Shown: one piece after another, positions 55,946-64,000 of the stretch | Position numbering within the stretch: position 1 is the stretch's first letter | Layout: each line of letters begins with the position of its first letter | NCBI GenBank assembly: GCA_905221605.1 | Contig: CAJNDS010000391.1 | Coordinates: 516,930 to 580,929, forward strand | Length of the DNA: 64,000 bases | Reading direction: 5' to 3' | Source: Symbiodinium natans | Lineage: Eukaryota; Sar; Dinophyceae; Suessiales; Symbiodiniaceae | The notes under the pieces: model-generated | What the model was told of the DNA's origin: nothing | What the model saw: the letters and a program-made list of their open reading frames with translations, nothing else | Databases searched by the model: none | Made by a program: the position numbers and the translations under genes

Positions 55946-56424
55946 TCTTGTCGTCGACATCGGAATTCTTCACAGCCTCAGACCTTCAGGCAAGAACTAG
56001 TACAATGAGGCAAGGCAACGATTATCACAAATGTAACTAGTAAGCTGTATTCAACAGACTGGCGTCCATAACTTCCAGGTAGATGTGTTGTTGACTGTCT
56101 GCCTTGGACGAATGACATTGCACTAGGCTTTAACATGTGGAGCACGTGACGTAACGAGGTTCGCGCTCGATGTGGATTAGCTTTTCGATGCCGGGGCTGC
56201 TGATCTGATCGGACCTGACGCAGCTGCAGTGATACACTAACAAAGATGATATCTTAAAGTCACACGTTCGCGATGAAATAACTATAGCAAAGTCACCTGA
56301 ACAAGTGCCAGTGATAGATTGCCGCAATCCTCAGTTGTTTAAACAATCAACAGGTTACGTAGATACAGCGCGCGATCTCGCAATCGAGTGGATGACTCGA
56401 CGTTGATGAGCCGCTGCGTCTGTA

Positions 56425-56936
56425 CCGGGCAGTCGTCACAGGCCCTGCTCATGCATGGAATACTAAGTGCGCAGAAGTAAACACGTACTCACAGGCGAGT
56501 CTACTAGGTCAACGACTCGTCAAACGAGCTGGCCGCAGAGTCAAGAATCTCGTGATTGGTCCTGGCACACACTAACTCACACGACATCAACGACTATTGT
56601 ATAGCCGGGCAGTCGTCACAGACACTGCTCTTGCATGGAATAGTAAGTGCGCAGAAGTAAACACGTGTCACAAGCAAAGGCACAGCGAGTGTACTGGGTC
56701 AACGACTCGCTAAACGAGCTGGCCGCAGAGTCAAGAATCTCGTGATTGGTCCTGGCACGCAATAACTCACACGACATTAACTACTATTGTATAGCGTAGT
56801 AACTTGTACGGCAGACGTACTCTCAAACAAATCTATAAGGAGCATGCTGAGTCCACAACTTGGCAGACGAGTTCGCCGTAGGATGAGGAATCTTGTGCTT
56901 AGTCCTGCGACGTACTAATTCGCACGACGCCAAAGA
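56425..56936. repeat. Copy 2 of the ~181-bp tandem array
   Basis: Two clear and one diverged unit, as at 39939-40450. Confidence 0.85.
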
Positions 56937-58801
56937 CTATTATATAGCGCAGTGTCTTTGTACGAATGCTCCTCTTCAGGCGACCTGCTGGATCGATGTA
57001 CCCTGACACAAGAACTCAAATAAAGCAGGAACGAATAACTAATCAAGTTCCACAGTAAGCATGAAGCATTTGCTTTGCTTCTTCGTCGTCTGCTTTTTTT
57101 GTTCCGACCTTAGGAATTCTAAAGATTTGTGATAAGCATGCGGAGCTTCTGATTACCAGGCACGATGAGTGGCTGGTCGTCAACGACTTTCGTAAGCACG
57201 AACCTGAGACAGCGGTTTGAAGTCAAAAATGTCTGGCATAATGCGCAAATTATCAGAGTGATCATACGACTCTGCGACTCTAAGTGCACGTATGTAAGGG
57301 CTGCACTCCTTTAAAAACTGCTTGGGCGTGATCACGGCGTCGGACTTCCTCGATAGCTTTTTTTTGAACGCAATATCTAAGTGCTATGCCCGAGCGTTAA
57401 GAACGTCGAAGTGGCAAGGCCTATAGCACGCAGACTAGCTGAGCACTGAACACGTCGCTTCGCCAGCGAGGTACACGCACCATGCATCCTTGATGTCTTG
57501 AACATATATATATATATATATGTGGAAGACGCAAGTATATTGCCATTAAAATCTAAGCAACCGTTGCGGGATGAAGTCTGGCCCAAGGACTCAGTCTTCA
57601 ACCTCAATGCATAAAAGATTTATATTGATTGAATAGAGTACACAATTAATAGTCGTCGTAACCCTTCGTCACCGTCATCCTCACAAAGCCATGGCATAGA
57701 AGACCAGCGCATGCTTGCCGACCTTGGTCTCAAGCTAATTGTGTACTACGAAAAGTGTTTACTCAATACTGACTATGTTTGCAATGCGTCCGCGAGGCAG
57801 GTGTTGTACGGAAAGTGCCGCCTCAGCTTTTTTATTTCGGCTTGAGGTGATAACGTCACGCATTCAATAAGCATCGTACGCATGCAGGGAACACATCCTC
57901 GCGCGATGGCCGCCGCCTCGTGTTAACAATATGCACAACATAGCGCGTGCGTGTGCGTGCCGAAAATGCGAACAAGTAGCTGAATGGAAGGTTGTTCTTT
58001 GGCACAAGCTGCTCGAGCTTTTAATGTTGCGGTCACGCAGCGATTCAAGTCATGCTCTGATATAGCTTTTCAGGAAGACATCTGACTCGGTAAATGTTAT
58101 ATCATATATGTGAGCATGCCACATGAAGGCTATGCAAGTGGCAGATACATAAGAAAACAAGACGCAGCGGACAAAATAGCATGAATTTTACGTATGTCTT
58201 CAAATAAATCGAACGACGTGGGCTCTTTGAATTTTCTGGAGGCTTTCTGAAAAGCGTCAGAGGACCTTTTGGACTATAACACTTACATATGAGTTTGAAA
58301 CATTAAAGTGAATATTGAATAAAACATGTGCTTAAAAATACACATTAAAAGTACACATGTATTGAATATCTCTCCAGATAGAGGCAAATGATCATATTGC
58401 TTTCGAATGAATATACGGTTCTGCGACGCAGGTACAATAGCTTTAACAAAGGTTGTGCTTTTATTGCAATGCTGTATTTTCATGCAAGGCTTCGTCTAAG
58501 CAAGTACATGTGTTGTTTTCGCAAGAATAATTGTTACTGCGTTTAAATCTGTTGCATACTGAGTGTGTTATGTGCTTGTTGTTAACTTTGCATTCGTGGT
58601 GCTTCCTAAACATAAACTGTTAAATTTATCTCACCAGAGCCACAATGAAGATGAAGCACTTCGTTCGTTGTCCTCGCACATCACGCAATGCAGTTGCCGA
58701 TTCACTCACAAGCGTGGCTTCAGCAAATCCGCCAAAAACCTCAATGTGCTTCTAATTCTTACGCGAGTTGTGTACAACTACTTTCATGTTTTTTTTTGCG
58801 T

Positions 58802-59709
58802 GAATCACATGTTGCAATTGGGGTTGCTCATAGCTGCAGTCTGAGTCACGCTCACCTCTCCTTCTCGAACACGTAGCAGTTCTTGCCTGCTGAATCACAC
58901 AGTAGGCGACGTGAGCTGTAGTTCATTGCGTGCTTTAATCTTCAGCTTGCGAGCGGCAGGAAGAGTGCAGACTCGCTTTTAGCTCATGGACAAGCTTCTA
59001 GGACTCGAGTCAGGCAGCCGACTGTCCTGAATCACATGCTGCAATTAGGGGTTGCTCATAGCTGCAGTCTGAGTCACGCTCACCTCTCCTTCTCGAACAC
59101 GTAGCAGTTCTTGCCTGCTGAATCACACAGTAGGCGACGTGAGCTGTAGTTCACTGCGTGCTTTAATCTTCAGCTTGCGAGCGGCAGGAAGAGTGCAGAC
59201 TCGCTTTTAGCTCATGAACAAGCTTCTAGGACTCGAGTCAGGCAGCCGACTGTCCTGAATCACATCCTGCAATTGGGGTTGCTCATAGCTGCAGTCTGAG
59301 TCACGCTCACCTCTCCTTCTCGAACACGTAGCAGTTCTTGCCTGTTAAATCACACAGTAGGCGACGTGAGCTGTAGTTCACTGCGTGCTTTAATCTTCAG
59401 CTTGCGAGCGGCAGGAAGAGTGCAGACTCGCTTTTAGCTCATGAACAAGCTTCTAGGACTCGAGTCAGGCAGCCGACTGTCCTGAATCACATTCTGCAAT
59501 TGGGGTTGCTCGTAGCTGCAGTCTGAGTCACGCTCACCTCTCCTTCTCGAACACGTAGCAGTTCTTGCCTGTTAAATCACACAGTAGGCGACGTGAGCTG
59601 TAGTTCACTGCGTGCTTTAATCTTCAGCTTGCGAGCGGCAGGAAGAGTGCAGACTCGCTTTTAGCTCATGGACAAGCTTCTGCGACTCGAGTCAAGCAGC
59701 CGACTGTCC
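58802..59709. repeat. Copy 2 of the 227-bp tandem array, four full units
   Basis: Units start at 58802, 59029, 59257 and 59484. The fourth unit is complete here, whereas copy 1 lost about 117 bp at the same place; this accounts for the larger offset to the right. Confidence 0.92.
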
Positions 59710-60324
59710 TTTGGCTGGCACTTTGCGCTGCCGCCACTCGCAGGTAGGCTTGTGGGTAGCCGTTGCCCTTTCAAATCCACGAAGCAGCTGGTCACACGCG
59801 GCGCAATACTTGGGATGATTTCTGTCACTAAATCCTGGGTAAAAAATGCCCTCTGCATTTTGAACGCGTTTGCTGTTAGGTGCCTTAGGCACAGGTGCAG
59901 CACGGGGCTTTCTTCGGGGTGGTGGTTTAGGCACAATCGCCTTCGGCGGATGTGCGGGGGAGCTCTTAGCCTTTGCCTTCGCAGGTGGCGCTAAGGGCTC
60001 GCGGGGCGCGGGCGAGGTCGTGGCCTTTGCTTCAGGCGCAGGAACTGCAGCGTCAATGGCTGCTTCGTCCGCTGAACAACTACTGCTAGACTCATTCGAT
60101 GACGAGGCTCCAAAGTCGCTCAGCGAAGACAGCTCGGACTCGCTGGGGGCCTGGAAACCGGCATCAGTTACCTTAGCCCTTGCTGCAGCAGTCTTCCGCT
60201 TCGCCTTGTTGAATCGCCTAAGCCAGCGCTGCCATACCGTCCGCATCTCCGCTTTGATTGCCCTGGCATTTGCCTTAGCTTTCTTGTGTCGTTGGACGAG
60301 AACCTCGCGGCATGGCTTGGCCAT
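59692..60324 (-). CDS. Copy 2 basic/acidic/proline-rich CCHC-like zinc protein
   Basis: ATG at 60324-60322 (MAKPCREVLVQRHKKAK). Same layout as the copy 1 gene with a handful of substitutions. It ends KVPAKGQSAA-stop, 14 residues shorter, because the complete 227-bp unit follows directly. If the tail encoded in the array is the ancestral C-terminus, an intron may normally connect GQ to the LLCD... segment. Confidence 0.6.
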   Translation of the reverse strand: MAKPCREVLVQRHKKAKANARAIKAEMRTVWQRWLRRFNKAKRKTAAARAKVTDAGFQAPSESELSSLSDFGASSSNESSSSCSADEAAIDAAVPAPEAKATTSPAPREPLAPPAKAKAKSSPAHPPKAIVPKPPPRRKPRAAPVPKAPNSKRVQNAEGIFYPGFSDRNHPKYCAACDQLLRGFERATATHKPTCEWRQRKVPAKGQSAA

Positions 60325-60639
60325 TCTGGGCGCGGTCAAAGGTTCAAAGCTTCCCTACTGCTAAACAGCTTGAGTGTAGTTGTGTCGTGGTTCACGCAGA
60401 AGTCACATTCACCAGCTGTCGATGCGATACTGCAAGTTTATACTCAAGTGCAGGTGTATTTGAAAGCATCTGCCTCCGCCAAGTCGAAGCGCATGTTGTT
60501 CGCATAGTATAGCGTGGACCTTCTTGCTCTGAAAGCGGAATGATTTCGTATACCGGGTGGACTGAGTGTTTCCGACATTTAGTTTTCAAGAAATTTCTCT
60601 ACAAGTAAACTTCAGAACTCCTTGGTGACTACCCTTTTC

Positions 60640-60845
60640 CATTTTGTGTGGTATTTGCATGACTTTTGCAGCGCGCCAAGAAGATCTCAAAATTTTAACC
60701 CACAAATGCAAATGTTGTTCCTACCCTCTGCCGTTTTGTGTGGTGTTTGCAGGACTGTTGCAGGGCGCCAAAAGGATCTCGACAAATTTTGACCCACAAA
60801 TGTTGTTCTTAACCTCTGCAGTTTTGTGTGGTATTTGCGTAAGAG
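60640..60845. repeat. Copy 2 of the ~90-bp tandem repeat
   Basis: Same modules as 44040-44240. Confidence 0.8.
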
Positions 60846-60899
60846 AATAAGCCTGCCAACAAACACATGGAACTCAAAAATCCAATCACATACGAAGAG

Positions 60900-61866
60900 C
60901 AGCTTGATTTGGCTAAATCTTGCCCGAAGGCTGCCCGGCAAAATATGGCCAAATCGTACGCGATGAGAAATGCGCGGCTAAATTTCGCAGAGCAGCCTTC
61001 GGGCAAGATTTGACCAAATCAGGCCGCGCATTTCTCATCGGATACGACGAGCAGTCCGATTTGGCCAAATTTTGCCCAAAGGCTGCCCGGCAAAATTTGG
61101 CTAAATAGGGCTGCTCGTCGTACGCGATGAGAAATGCGCAGCTCGACTTGGCCAAATTTTGCCTGGCAGCCTTCAAGCAAAATTTGGTCAAATCGAGCTG
61201 CGCATTTTTCCTCGCGTACGACGAGCAGCCCGATTTGGCTAAATTTTTCCCGAAGGCTGCCCGGCAACATTTGGCTAAATCGGGCTGCTCGTCGTACGCG
61301 ATGAGAAATGCGTAGCTCGATTTGGCCAAATTTTGCCTGGCAGCCTTCAAGCAAAATTTGGCCAAATCGAGCTGCGCATTTCTCCTCGCGTACGAGGAGC
61401 AGCTCGATTTGGCCAAATTTTGCCCGAAGGCTGCCCGGCAAAATTTGGCCAAATCGGGCTGCTCGTCGTACGCGATGATAAATGCGTAGCTCGATTTGGC
61501 CAAATTTTGTCTGGCAGCCTTCAAGCAAAATTTGGCCAAATCGAGCTGCGCATTTCTCCTCGCGTACGAGGAGCAGCTCGATTTGGCCAAATTTTGCCCG
61601 AAGGCTGCCCGGCAAAATTTGGCCAAATCGGGCTGCTCGTCGTACGCGATGAGAAATGCGTAGCTCGATTTGGCCAAATTTTGCCTGGCAGCCTTCAAGC
61701 AAATTTTGGCCAAATCGAGCTGCGCATTTCTCCTCGCGTACGAGGAGCAGCTCGATTTGGCCAAATTTTGCCCGAAGGCTGCCCGGCAAAATTTGGCCAA
61801 ATCGGGCTGCTCGTCGTACGCGATGAGAAATGCGTAGCTCGATTTGGCCAAATTTTGCCAGAGTCA
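60900..61866. repeat. 174-bp satellite made of nested palindromes
   Basis: In the regular part, unit starts (TAGCTCGATTTGG) fall at 61313, 61487, 61661 and 61835, exactly 174 bp apart. Each unit pairs TTTGGCCAAATTTTGCC with its reverse complement GGCAAAATTTGGCCAAA, and GCTGCTCGTCGTACGCGATG with a near-complement, so one unit is close to two inverted halves. Because 174 is a multiple of 3 and stops are rare, long frames run on both strands. I do not call them genes. Confidence 0.92.
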
Positions 61867-61988
61867 TGCTTATGCAAACTTGAACCTAAAATCTTAGGCA
61901 TCAGGGCTTGCGATGTAGCGCTTGCGGTGAAAACTTCAACTCAAAATGTTATTATCACAATTATGATAATTGTACTTGGGAGCTTAAA

Positions 61989-62282
61989 GTTATCATAATT
62001 ATGATAACTCTGCTTGGGGAGCTTAGAGTTATCATAATTATGATAACTCATCTTGGGGAGCCTGTAGTTATCATAATTATGATAACTCAGCTTGGGGAGC
62101 CTAAAGTTATCATAATTATGATAACTCAGCTTGGGGAGCCTGAAGTTATCATAATTATGATAACTCAGCTTGGGGAGCCTAAAGTTATCATAATTATGAT
62201 AATTCAGCTTGGGGAGCCTGAAGTTATCATAATTATGATAAATCGGCTTGGTGCCTAAAGTTATCATAACTATGATAACTCA
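61989..62282. repeat. 39-bp array with perfect TTATCATAATTATGATAA palindrome
   Basis: Eight units with palindrome starts at 61989, 62028, 62067, 62106, 62145, 62184, 62223 and 62260 (period 39, last 37), separated by CTCAGCTTGGGGAGCCT-type linkers. Open frames in both directions are a by-product of the period. Confidence 0.94.
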
Positions 62283-62329
62283 GGCTAAGGAATGCAATGT
62301 TATCACAATTATATTAATTAAAAATATCC

Positions 62330-64000
62330 TGGCGAAATTCTTCTAAAGGCTTGATTTAAATTATTTAAATCATTTAAATGCTCGAAAACGCTTTTCACAA
62401 TTCAAAGAATTTAAGCAATTTAAAACCCTTTGGAGAGCTTCCACAGGAAACCTTAATATTTAAATTAATTTAAATAATTTAAATAAGGCGATTTTAATTT
62501 ATTTAAATTATTTAAATCCCCGAAAACCCTTTTGACAATTTAAATAATTTAAATAATTTAAATCCTCTGGAGAGCTTCTCCAGGAAACCCCAATATTTAA
62601 ATTAATTTAAATAATTTAAATAATTTAAATAATTTAAATAATTTAAATAGGGCCATTTAATTTATTTAAATTATTTAAATCCCCGAAAACCCTTTTGACA
62701 GTTTAAATAATTTAAATAAATTAAATGGCCCTATTTAAATTATTTAAATTATTTAAATTATTTAAATTATTTAAATTATTTAAATTATTTAAATTAATTT
62801 AAATATTTGGATTTCCTGGTGAAGTCCTTACAAAGGCTCGATTTAAATTATTTAAATTATTTAAATTATTTAAATCCCCGAAAACCCTTTTGACAATTTA
62901 AATAATTTAAATAATTTAAATCCTCTGGAGAGCTTCCCCAGGAAACCCCAATATTTAAATTAATTTAAATAATTTAAATAATTTAAATAATTTAAATAGG
63001 GCCATTTAATTTATTTAAATTATTTAAATCCCCGAAAACCCTTTTGACAGTTTAAATAATTTAAATAAATTAAATGGCCCTATTTAAATTATTTAAATTA
63101 TTTAAATTATTTAAATTATTTAAATTAATTTAAATATTTGGATTTCCTGGTGAAGTCCTTACAAAGGCTCGATTTAAATTATTTAAATTATTTAAATTAT
63201 TTAAATCCCCGAAAACCCTTTTGACAATTTAAATAATTTAAATAATTTAAATCCTCTGGAGAGCTTCCCCAGGAAACCCCTTTTTTTAAATTAATTTAAA
63301 TAATTTAAATAATTTAAATAATTTAAATAATTTAAATAGGGCCATTTAATTTATTTAAATTATTTAAATCCCCGAAAACCCTTTTGACAATTTAAATAAT
63401 TTAAATAAATTAAATGGCCCTATTTAAATTTTTAAATTATTTAAATTATTTAAATTATTTAAATTATTTAAATTATTTAAATTCATTTAAATATTTGGAT
63501 TTCCTGGTGAAGTCCTTACAAAGGCTCGATTTAAATTATTTAAATTATTTAAATCCCCGAAAACCCTTTTGACAATTTAAATAATTTAAATAATTTAAAT
63601 CCTCTGGAGAGCTTCTCCAGGAAACCCCAATATTTAAATTGATTTAAATAATTTAAATAATTTAAATAATTTAAATAATTTAAATAGGGCCATTTAATTT
63701 ATTTAAATTATTTAAATCCCCGAAAACCCTTTTGACAATTTAAATAATTTAAATAAATTAAATGGCCCTATTTAAATTATTTAAATTATTTAAATTATTT
63801 AAATTATTTAAATTATTTAAATTAATTTAAATATTTGGATTTCCTGGTGAAGTCCTTACAAAGGCTCGATTTAAATTATTTAAATTATTTAAATTATTTA
63901 AATCCCCGAAAACCCTTTTGACAATTTAAATAATTTAAATAATTTAAATCCTCTGGAGAGCTTCCCCAGGAAACCCCAATATTTAAATTAATTTAAATAA
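62330..64000. repeat. AT-rich (ATTTAAATT)n higher-order repeat, runs off the window
   Basis: TTTAAATTATTTAAAT core repeated throughout, organised into units of about 330-357 bp marked by ATTTCCTGGTGAAGTCCTTA at about 62811, 63142, 63499 and 63839. Each unit contains inverted arms beginning GGGCCATTTAATTTATTTAA and ending in its complement around CCCCGAAAACCCTTTTGAC, so long hairpins are possible. An older diverged unit is at 62330-62480. Confidence 0.94.

Larger units (their letters stand above)
54959..58801. other. Copy 2 noncoding inter-gene part
   Basis: Collinear with 38474-42315. No gene recognised beyond the two tandem arrays listed; contains the same TA run (about 57506-57520). Confidence 0.5.
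44511..60980 (-). mobile_element. Candidate giant replicative DNA transposon, unit copy 2
   Basis: Collinear with 28030-44400 at an offset of 16,476-16,486 bases over most of its length, rising to about 16,602 at the right, where the 227-bp array is longer. It starts abruptly after the N gap, so the transposase C-terminus is missing. By eye only scattered substitutions and short indels distinguish the copies. Confidence 0.6.

Noticed and set aside
27290-60980. Integrated large DNA virus
   Set aside because: No capsid-, packaging-ATPase- or virion-protein-like frame was seen in either unit; a transposon is the simpler reading, though a virus-derived replicase is possible.
60913-61998. Long repeat-protein-like frames on both strands of the 174-bp array
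   Set aside because: They result from a period divisible by three in a palindromic satellite; both strands are equally open and there is no start context.
61908-62267. Frames with 13-residue repeats, and a CRISPR-like look of the 39-bp array
   Set aside because: The 39-bp units have near-identical linkers rather than unique spacers, and the setting is eukaryotic; the frames follow from the period.

Overview
The window looks like nuclear DNA of a dinoflagellate, most likely a Suessiales/Symbiodiniaceae-type alga (medium confidence). Four things point there: blocks of the plant/dinoflagellate telomere heptamer TTTAGGG, a LINE-type reverse transcriptase of the kind common in those genomes, very high simple-repeat content, and coding exons that only join in frame if GT-AG, GC-AG and GA-AG introns are all allowed. 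No bacterial operon, rRNA or tRNA was recognised.

Region 1 (1-6.3 kb) is a plus-strand retroelement zone. It holds a LINE-like reverse transcriptase, a frameshifted RNase H, a coiled-coil ORF, and an ORF with the HxD...H...R signature of a 2OG-Fe(II) oxygenase.

Region 2 (6.3-26.1 kb) has no gene I can support. It is packed with interstitial telomere-type repeats. At least five times a CCCTAAA block faces a TTTAGGG block across about 105-120 bp of unrelated sequence. One 209-bp element (19634-19842) has perfect 24-bp inverted ends that contain the telomere sequence. Several short degenerate interspersed families and pure microsatellites (CAA, GCGT/GT, G28, C39) are mixed in.

Region 3 (about 27.3-61 kb) is the notable part: a unit of about 16.5 kb present twice in tandem, nearly identical, with a 100-N assembly gap between the copies. 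Each unit carries, on the minus strand, what I read as ONE giant intron-containing gene running from about 38.5 kb to 27.6 kb in copy 1. In protein order it has: a small N-terminal cysteine-rich part; an F-box-like start, beta-rich domain and RING-like zinc site; an acidic exon; a RecB/Cas4-type PD-(D/E)XK nuclease; an SF3/D5-like helicase whose Walker A lysine is glutamine; a family-A/TV-Pol-like palm polymerase; a candidate cysteine protease; a C2H2 finger; and a DDE/RNase H-fold transposase-like domain. Joining the frames from 36507 to 27613 gives about 2,850 residues, before the more 5' exons are counted. A second small gene encodes a basic/acidic/proline-rich protein with a CCHC-like zinc motif. 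About 5 kb of noncoding tandem arrays (about 170, 181 and 227 bp) lies between the two genes. I interpret the unit as a very large self-replicating-type DNA transposon (nuclease + helicase + polymerase + protease + transposase). Whether the doubling is real or an assembly/haplotype artefact cannot be settled here. Each copy carries different small indels.

Region 4 (about 60.9-64 kb) is satellite DNA: a 174-bp array built of nested palindromes, a 39-bp palindromic array, and an AT-rich (ATTTAAATT)n higher-order repeat of about 330-357 bp running off the window end.
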